Of a stretch of 64,000 bases of DNA, positions 37,421 to 48,831 are shown piece by piece. The stretch comes from Chamaea fasciata. Taxonomy: Eukaryota; Chordata; Aves; Passeriformes; Sylviidae. Positions within the stretch are counted from its first letter, which is position 1; every line of letters starts with the position of its first letter. Position numbers and translations under genes: made by a program. Under the pieces are notes generated by a model. It was not told where the DNA came from. It saw nothing but the letters and a program-made list of their open reading frames with translations, and did not search any database. Location: positions 15,329,156 through 15,393,155 of the forward strand of contig JARCOQ010000002.1 of the NCBI GenBank assembly GCA_029207755.1, written 5' to 3'.

Positions 37421-37884
37421 TGATGCCTTAAGTTTTAGCTTTCATGTTTTTCAGATTCTGTGCTGCCTAGGTGTGTAGGTCTGAAATGCATATTAAGTGC
37501 TAGTAAACTCTCTTCACAAAGTAGTTAGACAAAACAAATCCTTTTCCTGCTGAAGACCAAGGACAACCGTTACAAGTTTTTGGGCCCAAAAGCACAAACA
37601 ACGGTGAATTGAAGAGAGAAAACAAGAAGGATGGGACTTCATAATCTGAAGCTATAACTGGACAATTAACCCCAATATGCAAATGGACCAAAACTTACAA
37701 AAGTGTGAGACCTCGTGACCGGTCGTCCATGTTTTGTGACCATTTTGGGTCCATCTTGGGTGTAGCCCTGACCAGGCTCTTGTTCTGCCCTAGGTGTATC
37801 CTTTTAAGGCCTTTTAATAAATACCTTCTTTATTCTCTTAGCTCTTTCTAGTCTCTGTTCCAGGTCAGCCTTCTCAAGGCATCA
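37421..37884 (+). mobile_element. solo LTR (TGATGCCTT family)
   Basis: Inverted termini tgatgccttaag and ctcaaggcatca match the element at 62.15 kb over the full length in opposite orientation. AATAAA at 37816-37821 lies about 63 bases before the end, which sets the + orientation. Flanks ctag (37417-37420) and ccag (37885-37888) would be a 4-bp duplication with one mismatch. Length 464 bp; no internal genes. Confidence 0.85.
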
Positions 37885-40800
37885 CCAGGACTTTGCTAGC
37901 TTCTGGAAGTTCACACATCCTGCATACCTCCTGCCTCTGCAGAAAACATGCTTATGGAAAAGCCTGCTGCACAAATGCTCTGGTTTTAGAGCACTCTTAG
38001 AGGAGGTAATTTTGCAGTTCAAAGTAATGGAGCCAGAGCAATGCCTGAGCCATGGAAAGATGCTTTTGGGCATCTTTACAGCACCAGAGCCTGTCCTCTT
38101 TGGAATACCTGCTGAAATGCAATCATAGCTGTCCTGGGATCCAAGAAAGAAGCTTGATGGTTCACTCCAGCCAAAAATGGTACACAATGGGGCTGTGAGT
38201 CTTCCAGCTGCTACCCAGGGATGCCATGGTACTCTGAGATGGGAGGAGAGGGATCATCTCTGGGAGGATGAAGCAGAGGCAGTGGTGGAGCTTTTGGGTC
38301 CTGCTGCAGCTTGGTGCTCTTCGTGATCCCACAGTGCTGTCCAGGAGACAGGAGGCCTAGCTGGACCATATTTCAGCATTATGGGAACTTCATGGTAGCT
38401 CCCCAAACTGGCTGCTCTGGAACTGCAGAGAAGTGTCCAGTGTGGTATCTGGAAGACTAAATGAGAATCTATGAGAGGCAAAATAAAAAGTCTGGTCCTA
38501 GAGAATAGAAATAAATTCCAGAGATGGGAAACTTCCCTGGGAGGAGAAAAGAGATAACCAGATTACCTTTCTTCCTTCTTTAATTTCTATAAACATGAAA
38601 AGAAATTAGACAAAACAATAGGTTTATAGCCAGCCTTGGAAGAGCAGATGTCCAATACTTGGGGGAGTTTTGGTTGTTTTTTGGTGAGAGACATCCCCAT
38701 AAAGCTCCCCCACACTTGGACAGGAATATCATTAAAACAGGTATCTTTGTTTTTATGAGATGCTGGAATTACGATGTCTCTTTTCTGTCTGATATGAGTG
38801 TTAATTTGTCAGTAGGGCTCGTCTGCACTCCTCAACTTCTCTTTATAGAAACAGAACCACCTCTACTGGGCAGTGTTTGCTCAAGGAAGAGTGGGTGCAG
38901 AGGGACCAGAATAGGCCCTGAAATTCCATATTTAGTAAAAGACCTGTGGGAGAAGATTTTAATTTTTCACTCTCAGGTAAATTTCCTCCTATATACAAAC
39001 CAACTTATGCTCCCTTATCCTTTTTTTTTCCTCCTATGTGCAGAGCCTCTTCAGCCAGAGAAGCCCATCAGCCATCTTATATTGCTTGATTTAGAGTGAG
39101 TAGTAATGGGTCATTGCATCCTGTGGAGAGGATTGTCTGTTCCTCTTGCACCTCCATTTCTCCTTCCTCACAGTCCCCTGAAGGAACCACTTTGAAGAAA
39201 CAACCCCTGTCATGTGCAGACTAGTCTTTGAGAGGCAGACTCCTCTTTAGGGGATGCATCCCAGAAGGTCAGCTTATTGTTTAGTCCATATGTCACTTCA
39301 TGTGAACTGCAACATGACAACTCCATCACAATTTTCGTGATATCCTGTGTCTTACATTACACTAACATCAACACTTTAGAATTGCACAGAAAGAGAGGAG
39401 GTTATGTGTTGCCAGCTCTAGGTCAGAAAACATAACAACAGGAATTCCTTCTTTATTAACAGAAAGCCTGACTTCAAGTTAACAGTCTGTTTCATTATAG
39501 TCAGAGCTTGGAAAGGGAGGACTATCATGGTTTTGATGCAAATGGATTTGTGCTCATATGTCTTTTTTCACTCAGAGGTTGCCATTACTACTGGATCAAG
39601 GAGTGGGCTGTCCCCCATGGATGGGCCTCATCCTTTGAATTGGAAAGAATTTCTGTTAGTTCCCACCAATCTCTGTGGAAAACAGCTTCACAGCTCACAA
39701 CTCTTTAATAAAGGTCTTATTGTCACAAACTGGTACTGACCTACTGCTCAGTTCAGAGTGTCCTAGGTGTGGACACTTTGCCCCTGCCAGCACAAGGGAC
39801 TCATAAACAGGTAGGTTTGAGAGTCAGGGTGTGATTCAGACATGTAAACTTGGGTGCCTCTGTGATGTTTGCTCTGCCTTTGTTCTTGATGGATATCTAT
39901 GTAGTCAACCATTCCTACAGAGTTTGTTTAACCCAGTTTATTTAATCCAACTGGTGAAATGCAAGCTTTAGTGCCTAGAGCATGCCTGGAGTATCTAAGA
40001 TACCCAAATGACCCTGAAAACGCAACAAAATGTATATGAAAGACTATTGCCCTTCTGCAGTGCCATCTGCCCAGCTTAAACACTTCTGCTGGGCAACAGG
40101 GTCCTGCTCCAGGTGAACAGGTCTTGAAGTTCCACAGTCTGAAGGCATTTCATGAAGGCACTTCATGCTAGAGCTTCCCCATGCATAACTTTCATGGTTG
40201 CCTCTGCATGTGATGTTATTTCCACTCCCTGCTCCAGTGCGGGAGATATGAATAGGTCTAATGGACAGATGTTCTCTAATCTCAGTCCTGTCTTTTCTGC
40301 AATAGGTAGGACTTTTCTGCCCAAATTTAAGTGTCTTTAATGTACTGGTTGTCATCTGAGTTCAGCATCTAAATGACTTCTACACTCCATGGGAAGGACC
40401 AGACTCACCCTGTCATCATTCATCAAAATATAGGGAAAACCACCAGATCAGATGATCTATACTTCAGACCAGCCTCTTCTTTGCCCTATAGCAGACTCCA
40501 GACACCTAGTTCAACATCAAGGGTTCATCTATCTGCTTGTAGGCATCTAGTGCAAGCTGATGCTGTAGAGCTTCCTTCTTGATCTCCAGCTTCCAACATA
40601 GGAGAACATTAGTGTCTTGTAGGTTTGGGGTGATGCCTACCATCTTTAAGTATTTATAAATGTACCATGCATTGATCTGACTACATTTCCATTATGATTT
40701 CTTTGCTTCTTGTCTTAATATCTTCCATTTATTACCTGTATTGTCACTTGAATTAGCCCTGACGGAGGAAAAAAAGGAAACATTTCTGGACTGCCCCTCG

Positions 40801-42785
40801 ACTTCAGCACAGGCTAACCACAGACTCAGACCTCCATTTTCACTTTTTTCCATCATTACCAAGTGGCAAAGGCCACTCCTGGCTGTTACTCTGGCCCCTA
40901 TCACAGCCTTCTGGCAATTATGTAACCTCTGTTTTCTTATCTGTCACATAGCAAAGATAGTGTGGCTTCGCCTGGAGTTTGCAGCAAATGTTTGTACAGT
41001 GTTGGGAGATATTTGAATGAAAGGCACTACAGAGCTATTAAATAATCATGCTATATACTGTTCTTTTTCAAGTGGGTCCCCTTAACAATGTAGTGTGATT
41101 CTAGCACCATATTTGACATTCAACTACCACATCTCCCACATCCCTCTGGAGCTGAATGTCCTCTGTGCAACTTCACGGCACTGGAGGTAGAGCACTTATG
41201 TTTGCCTTGTTTCATAAAACACACTTGCCTCCTTTTCTCCTTTCCTAGACTGGTTTTCCCCCAGGAAATCCACACAGTCTGGTGGAATTTGCTCAAGGCA
41301 GGATTAGAATAAAGTTCTGTTGAGCTGCACTTCTAGAATTGGACAAGACTCTTCTTTCTGATGCTCTTGAATGTCACCCTGAAAATTTGCAAGGGCAGAA
41401 GACAATACAGTGAGGAGACTTGTATTCTTAGCAATTTTCTTATTGAAGTGATTTATCTTTCCGGTCTCATTTAATTTCATTACTTTCAAGTTGGCCCTTT
41501 AACTTACTTTTAGGGGAAAGAAACTTGGTGATGTTATTCATTCAATGCACTGCCAGAGTCTATGCTGAAAGAAATTATATGCTATATATACTCTTGATGA
41601 TCTCTCTGGGCAATTAAAAACTCCAGTCTCTAGAAGAAAATGTCTAATTTTACCCTTTTTTTTTAAAAAAAAATTTTATTACTATCAGGACAGATGGTGA
41701 TGTTCAAGTCACCACCAGTTAGGCACTGGTTGCTCTGGCCTCTGTCGTATGCCGAGTACCATTTTGAATGGTTTGCCTCCTGGTTGTGATGCACACAATG
41801 TATCTAGATACTGCACTGTGCAAAACATAACTGGAAACCATCTGAAAATGTGTGTTCTTGAAGAATTTCTGATGCTTTTTATTCAGATATTTCTAGACAG
41901 CCTGGGAACACCAGAGGGAGTTGACTTTCCAGCAGGGTTTGAGTGGACTCAAATCCAGACAGAAATGAGAAGAACAAAGAACGACAGGAAGCAGAGTCTG
42001 ATTGTGATGAATTTCTATCTCAAAGCTGATGGCTTGTTAAACTGATTTATTTTAAGATTGTCCTTTTTTTTCTGTTTCCCCTTTAAAATTCCCTTGGGCT
42101 TTTTGTACAATTTGTCTACTACAATCTGCTATGTACATCACCTGCTCTGTAGAAATCAGTTAATAGGATAAAAATTAAGAAGAAATTGTTTAGCTTGAAA
42201 TCATTCCTTTCTCTGTATCATTATTTTAATGTTGAAATAGGAACATAATATTTTTGGAGACCTTTAGTTTCCTGTCAAAACTGTTTGAAAAATCAACAAG
42301 TGGAGAAATCTGTGAGGGGCAGGTAGATGACAGACTGAATGACCACATAAATTTAAATTCTTGTGGGGAAGTTTATATACAAAATGGTAAAATGAACTCA
42401 TAGGGGGTTCCCTCACTGTATTTCCTGTACTGAATGGACGAGAAACGAATTCTGGAAAACCTTAACCCAGATTTGAACCTGGGGACTGAGGCTATCTTTT
42501 AAATAAATTCAATTTTTTTAGAACAGATCTTGATTAAACAAACACTTCATAGATTCTGAAGCACTTTCTTTAGTGCCAAGCATATCTCATTTGTCCATAA
42601 TGTGCTCATCACCGGAAGAAATCTGAATGACTTGTCCACACGGTGAGGATATTATAGAACCCTAATTGTTCAGTCTTTGTTGATTAGCCTAAAACAAAGG
42701 AGTAATGGTCCCAGTGCAGAGCAGGAGTTATCCTGGGAGAAGATATCAGTAGTTAAACTTACACAGTATGATTTCAGAAAGAAAC
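37885..42785. other. intergenic, nothing recognised
   Basis: Nearly 5 kb without a recognised repeat or exon. The longest frame is 146 codons (38659-39099, +), without a domain. A T/A-rich inverted run occurs at about 41657-41680. Confidence 0.4.
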
Positions 42786-42925
42786 CATAGAATCATAGCA
42801 TGGTTTGGGTTAAGAGGGATCTTAAATCTCATCTTATCTTAACCCCTTGCCTTGGGCAGGGAACCTTCCACTAGACCAGGTTGCTTCAAGCCCTGTACAA
42901 CCTGACAATTGATGCTCTTGGAAGA
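42786..42925 (-). mobile_element. CR1 3'-end fragment
   Basis: Starts 'catagaatcatagcatggtt', then 'tgggcagggaaccttccact' and 'aggttgcttcaagccctgta'. It is short and diverged. Confidence 0.8.
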
Positions 42926-43750
42926 CTGGGGCAGGTGCATGAGATTGACCATAAAAACCAAAAGTACATACGTTTCATTACTGTCTCACGCTGTCCAATA
43001 AAATGCGAAAAGATCTGGGGTATGTCATCTGTTCAGGAAGTCCAGTGGATGCTACTGTAGGTTGTTTCCTTGCAAGGAGGATGATTACAAGCTAGGAGGA
43101 AACCTGAGAGAGTGAGACGTGTACTGCAATGGTGAGAGTCCTGAGACCATTGGGTTGGAAGTCACACTTGGGGATACCTTAAAGGAAACACAGTGTCAGC
43201 TGAATACTGACTATTCAAAGGGTTTCAAAATTCTGGGGACAAGTGTTTCAGAAGTGCACACAGATCCCTCCAGTTGTCCTTTCTCTGGGACCACATTCTT
43301 CATCTCTGGCAGTAGGTAATGTGCTAAATGCAGAGACCCTTATTTAGGTGCTCAGCAAAGCAATGTTTGGACAGACAGGATTACCTTGCTCCTGGTTTAT
43401 GAAGTTCATACCTTGCGTGGCACATTTATCACCCCTCTTCCCTCTTGGAATAGGGGGAAGGGAACCGTAGGAGGGAAAAGAAAGGGGAAGACAAGAGAGG
43501 AGGGACCCAGACAAGGGAGGGAACTTGTGGAACATGTCTTCCCATCCTGAGCGATTTATTTTTCTTCTGGGAAATACTGAAACTTCCAAGTTGAAATTAA
43601 TGGCACAAAAACACTTTCCAGGTGCTCATAAATGCACAAGTGCAATAAATCAAAGAAAGAGGAATCTTACAGCCTAGGGAGAAAAAAAAAAACCATGCAG
43701 AAGTGCTGTGTTTCCTCTCATAGGACAGTCTCCAAGTTCCTGTGATGCAC
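42926..43750. other. intergenic, nothing recognised
   Basis: A purine-rich stretch lies at about 43440-43515 (ggggaaggg type). No gene. Confidence 0.4.
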
Positions 43751-44354
43751 TGTGTCAGAGTTTGTCCAAGGATGTGATATGCCTCACAACTGTCTCCAAT
43801 GATTGAGGACTGAGACCCCAGACTCTGAAAGGAGCCCCTGGCCTGGCTGAGGTGGAACGCTTGCCAAGCCTCAGAGGACTGGCGTGCAGCCCCATGAGAA
43901 CGGAACACAAAAACAATGGCACAAGGGACTGAGCCCAGGCCACCTGTCTGAACTGGTCTGTCCATGACGGAAGTATGGTTTGCAGCTTGTTTCTGAGCAT
44001 TCAACCTTCACACAGGTGGTTCCTGCTTTGGCTCTGTGCCCCTCGCTTCGGTTACCTATAAAAACCCCGGAGATCCCCGCTCACTTTTGTGATCACCCCA
44101 CTGGAGAAGATCATGTCAATAGGCATCTTCACGCCTCGAGGACTTGTCCCTCCATGTTGGTAGCTATAATCCCCTTCCCCTCTTTCTCTCTCTTTCTCAC
44201 TATTCTTTATTTCTCTCCCCACTATTGCATTTGTTGGCACTAAATAAAGGTGCATCTTGGTTGAGTAAACTGAGTTGTCCCCCACTGTCTTTTGCGCCTT
44301 GAGATCCTTAAAATGAACCATCAGGTTTCCCGCATATATTTGCAGACTCTGACA
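43751..44354 (+). mobile_element. solo LTR with 4-bp duplication (class I-like)
   Basis: Perfect inverted termini tgtcagagt / actctgaca. The exact duplication actg is at 43747-43750 and 44355-44358. In + orientation there is a TATA box (tataaaa, 44057-44063) and AATAAA (44243-44248), leaving a U5 of about 100 bases. The 4-bp duplication and the TATA-to-poly(A) spacing fit a gammaretrovirus-like (ERV1) LTR. It is a single LTR of 604 bp without genes. Confidence 0.92.
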
Positions 44355-44358
44355 ACTG

Positions 44359-44945
44359 AGGGCATGTTTTGGGCTGCACAAGGAGCTTTCTTGGGCCAGT
44401 TGAATCTGTTGGTAGAGGAACCTGGTGTAGGAGCTTGTTCTCTGGGTCTGAAGCACAATGAGCAAGACGTGGAGAGGGCCAGAGGGACAAAAATGACCAA
44501 GAGGGAAAACTGGTAAAGCCAGATGACAGAATCACCTGTTATCTATAATGAAGAGAGATCTTTGTTCTCACTCTGTGACCCCAAAACTCTAGGCCACCTC
44601 TCTACCAACATCTCAATATCCTACAAGATTACATTTACTCAGCTCTTTTTGAAGGGGTACAGAGCCAGCCTTAAGGCAGATGATGCACCATGAGCTCTGG
44701 CTCTGACTTCCATATTGTCCCCCTATTGGTGATGAGGATGGAGAGTTGCATCAAGCTTAGGCTTTGTACCCTTCTGCAGGGAAGTACAGCTCCATCCCAC
44801 TCCACGGATAAGCCCAAGTCAGGGCACATGTGATTTCATGCCACATGAAGATACAACATCTTTGACATCAGCCAAACGCTTTGGAGGATATGGAATTGTA
44901 ACCTAAGGGATGTTGTTGCCCCTTGGCAACTAACACAGGGCATAA
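44359..44945. other. intergenic, nothing recognised
   Basis: No repeat or exon was recognised between the LTR and a CR1. Confidence 0.4.
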
Positions 44946-45428
44946 ATGTCCAGCTCTGGGGCTCCAAAAATAAAAAGGATGTGGAATTTTGGAGCAAGTC
45001 CAGCAGAGTCCATGGACATATTTCAAGAGCTGAAGCCCCTCTGCTCTGGAAACTGGGAGAGCTGGGGAGAGCTGAGGGTCACCTGGAGAGGAGAAGGCTC
45101 CAGGGAGACCTTGGAGTCCCTTTCAGTGCCTAAAAGGGCTCTAAGAGCTGGAAAGGGACTTTGGACAAGGGGCTGGAGGGACAGGACAAAGAAATGGCTT
45201 CTCACTGGCAGAGGGCAAGGTTGGATTGGATATTGGAGTGCAGTTCTTGGGTGTGAGGTTGTTGAGGCTGTGGCATGGGTTGCCCAGAGAAACTGGAGCT
45301 TCCCCATCCCTGGAAGTGTTCTAGGCCAAGTAGGATCAAGCTTAGAGCAACCTGACCTAGTGGAAAGGGGAGTTGGAATAGATGACCTTTAAAAGTCCAT
45401 TCCAACTGAAAGTATTCTGTGACTCTAT
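44946..45428 (+). mobile_element. CR1 LINE fragment, ~480 bp sense copy
   Basis: Starts in the last ORF2 part (gtccagctctggggctccaa) and passes through 'gaggagaaggctccagggag', 'gggttgcccagagaaactgg', 'agagcaacctgacctagtgg' and 'gttggaatagatgacc' to 'attctgtgactctat'. The 148-codon frame at 44946-45392 is read-through of this non-coding CR1 part. Confidence 0.92.
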
Positions 45429-46424
45429 GCTATGTTTGAATGAGTTGCTGTTGTCTTAAGGAATCATTGTCAGTTTATGGCTGGTTTCCTCTCATGAAGG
45501 CTTCTGGGCAGAGTGGTTTGCTCTTTTGTGGTTACTGAACACCAAAGAAACACCTGATCCAGGGTAATGGTGGCCCTTTTCACCTGCAGCCTTCACACAA
45601 GAGCTCCTTCAGTGGCCATCATCCCAACAATGCTGACCTTATTCTAGCATCTCCACAACAATTTCTTACTTATTTGTTTGTTTGCTTGTCTGTTTATTTA
45701 TTTGAAACGAGAGAACTTGTGTCTCAAGTACTACTGGGGTTTTCATTAAAAGAATTTGCAGTGCCATGTGGAAAATGGGTCATTTGAACTCTTGGAAAAT
45801 GGAAGCATCTAGAATGTGTTTTTGTAGAAACAATTCCCCATCTTTTTCAAACATTACCTCCCTCACATCATTAAATAAATAATATTATGTGTTATTATTT
45901 CTTGTTACTCTATGCTATTAATAATTGCTGATTGCTAATGATAACTATTATTTATTATTGAGGTAACACCTGGAAACTTTGGGGCAACTCTGAATTACAT
46001 CATGCCAGAAGTTATGCAAATATACTGGAGAAATCCAGTCTTGACTTTCTTTTCTCTGTGTCTCAAGTGGTCCTGGGCTTGGGCCCAGCAAGCAAGTTAT
46101 CCATTCCTGATTTGCTGGCAGCTGTGGAGAGCACAATGAGTCAGTTCCCTACTTGAGATGAACCACTGGTCAATTAAACTTTTACTGTAAATCTCTGGGC
46201 ATGAGAAATGAAATGTTTATGAGCTAATGTTAAGAGCGCTAGGGCTAAAGGAGAACAAAAGCCCTCCACTATTGTAACAGGGGAAAATGAGAACCCAATT
46301 CTCATTAATAAACAAAGAGCAGGATGTAATTAATAAATGGCTCTAAACCTGCCAGATTATGGAATTCCTTTCTAAATATGTGTAGTGGTTTTAAGTTCAC
46401 TTATTTCGGATTCCCCAAATTATG
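45429..46424. other. intergenic, AT-rich, repeat-free
   Basis: Holds a TTTG/TTTA simple repeat (45671-45704) and AT-rich sequence with several TAAT/ATTA core motifs (45840-46370). Positions 46381-46400 (tgtagtggttttaagttcac) resemble the LTR end that follows at 46425 and may be a stray fragment of it. Confidence 0.4.
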
Positions 46425-47944
46425 TGTAGCGGTTTGAGTGTCTACTAGAATTATTTACTCTTTTTGTGCTGTGAGATAGGATTAGGAGAGAAGCAAAGCA
46501 AGCTCAAAACTTAAAAGGGTATAAAGACACATTTATCAACAAAACTACAAGAGAGAAAAAAAATAATAAGAATCAGAAGAAAACTTTAAAAATGCTTCTC
46601 CTCTCCCCCAACAGCTTCTTTTCTTTCTCACAGACAGCGTATAAAGACAAAACTTGGAACTCTAGGTCAGTTTACCACTTATAAAACAGTCTTCCATCAG
46701 TTCTTTTAGAGAGAGGTCTCTTTTAGTCTGCCACGGAACTTCCCACAAGACAAGAAAGAACAGTCCTCTAGTGGCCTTTTAACCATCACAAAAGCAGCTG
46801 CCCGGAAATCTGCATTTGTGAAGTCCCTCCCATATTACACAACTTCCCACAGCTGCATATGGCTCATGGGGTACCATTTTAAAGATGAATGGTTCCATAA
46901 GCAAAGGTTTTTCTTCATCTCTAGGAACAGAGATCTTCTCTCTTTCTAGGGGCAGATCTTCATCTCATATCTCTGTCTCTGTTCGAGTTTCTCATAAGAT
47001 CACAGCTACTTCAATATTTACTTAGTCCACCACAAGTGCCTTTGCTTATATCTGCAATTTGAATACTCTCATCTCCCCAATGCATATTTTTCCATGACTT
47101 AAAGGGATATTCTAGTATATTACAGTCCATCACCATGGCTGCCAAAAGAATTTCAGCCTAAAGTAAGGCATCTTCTCATTCTCTTCCATCTAAGATGTAA
47201 CTCTTCCTTCACTGACTTTGATGTCTTCATATTGTCTCTCTACATGCTTTCACTCTGTCTTTTCTCTCACTGAGAGAGGATTTAATGTTTTGCGAGTTTC
47301 ATCTGTCAGGGAAAGAACTAGCATTCTCCCAGGTCTGCAGAGGGCATGATGGCTCTTCCAGGCAGTGGCCAAAGGTGGTAAAATCAGGCCACGCTGAGGC
47401 TAGGCCAGGATCTCAGGATTCTGGCTGCTGCAGGGCCACCGACCTGGCTCCAGTGCCACCTTTGATCTCAGCTACATGATCTCTCACGCGGCTGGGAGAA
47501 GGGCCCAGCCCAGTTAGGCCTCCCCGGTGCTGCGGCTTTAGTGACAGGATGTTAGCAACCGCTCGGGCCCAATCCGGCTGAGAATGGGGCATACTCTCCT
47601 CCCTCCTCCTGCCCGTGAGCTGCTGGGCCCAATCCAGCTGGTACTCCTGCAGCGGCAGGGCCTGTCCAGGCCACACCAGGCCCAGGGGCCATGCAGTGGA
47701 GAAGGGCCAGCCCTGCCGGCCCCTGTTACCTCTTCCCTGGCTGGAAGAAAAGAGAATTTTCCCCAGGATTTCTCTGATTTTAACATGTGTATTCCCAGAG
47801 GCATGTCAACTTCCTACTTGTTTAACTAGATATCAATATTCAAACTTAGTTACTGACTGGTTAATCACAGCTTTTCTTAGAAAAATCACTTCCATGGGTT
47901 TCTTCCTTTCCTCATCAAATGTCAGTAAATGAAAAACCACCACA
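46425..47944 (-). mobile_element. long solo LTR, ERVL-like
   Basis: The left end tgtagcggtttgag and the following ~400 bases (agaattatttactctttttg, aaagggtataaag, cacaaaagcagctgcc) match the LTR at 35.15 kb. The right end aaaaccaccaca is its inverted partner. Flanks ttatg (46420-46424) and gtatg (47945-47949) form a 5-bp duplication with one mismatch. By analogy with the 35 kb copy it reads on the minus strand, with a GC-rich U3 at 47.35-47.75 kb. Length 1.52 kb; no viral genes. Confidence 0.85.
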
Positions 47945-48511
47945 GTATGTAATTAGGAAGAGAAAAAATGAGAAAAAATTAAGTTGATAAGGACAGGCTT
48001 GGAAACTTTGAAAGTATACAAAATGTAGTACCTGTCTGACATTTATCCTGCCTCTTAAAGGCATTTAACTAAAGAGTTAAGGAATCACTGTGGAGTATGT
48101 GGAAGTGTGGCCATGGTATATAAAAGCAAATGTTTCTAGTTTGCTTTTATGTGGCAGAAGTTGTCTGCTGTGCTTATCATGGTGCAAATACAGCAGAGCC
48201 CCATGCCCAGAGGACAGAGGGAAGCACACTAGTGGATCTGGTCTGTGACACCATCCCAGGGGGAAATTTGTAACATGCAGGGAAAAAAGAAATATTTCTG
48301 GATCTTCCAGAATTTGAGGAATAAAACGCTCTGCTACAAAACAACCATACTGATCAGATTAGTAGTGGAGAAAAATGGAACACAGAAAACAAGTATATTA
48401 TGGTTTAAAACTACTTCTAACTACTGGTAGGTCAATCACTTCACAACTTTTTGATGTCTTGGACCTCATACTCACTTAAGGGCAAAAGTCTCAAGGGAAC
48501 CCCAATAAAAG
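47945..48511. other. intergenic, nothing recognised
   Basis: AT-rich spacer between two LTR-like elements. Confidence 0.4.
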
Positions 48512-48831
48512 TGGGAAGTTGGCAAGATCAAAACGCAGATCCAATCAGTATGATCAATGCTATGTTCTCCGTTTATTCTGTGTAAGATGGCAGGTTTTAT
48601 ACAGTCTACATAGTTTACAGTTACAGGTGTATTCTCATTGGCATACAGCACAGTAAAGAATGTAAACAGTTATTGTTAAATAAACTCTTAAGGCAGCTAC
48701 TGTGTCCATACCAATTACTGTACTTGCTAACTACTATAAAACCCTCTCACCCTTGCTAACACCTTAAGTTATAATTTCAGCTGCACCACACTCTTGGCAC
48801 TGAATTTCTACCTGCGCCACTAACTCCTACA
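48512..48831 (-). mobile_element. probable short LTR (ERVK/alpharetrovirus-like plan)
   Basis: On the minus strand it would begin tgtaggagttagtggcgc, with a TATA box (complement of ttttata, 48595-48601) and AATAAA (complement of tttatt, 48572-48577) about 20 bases later, then about 60 bases to the end. This tight TATA/poly(A) arrangement is like that of avian class II LTRs. No target duplication was found, so both ends are provisional. Confidence 0.5.
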
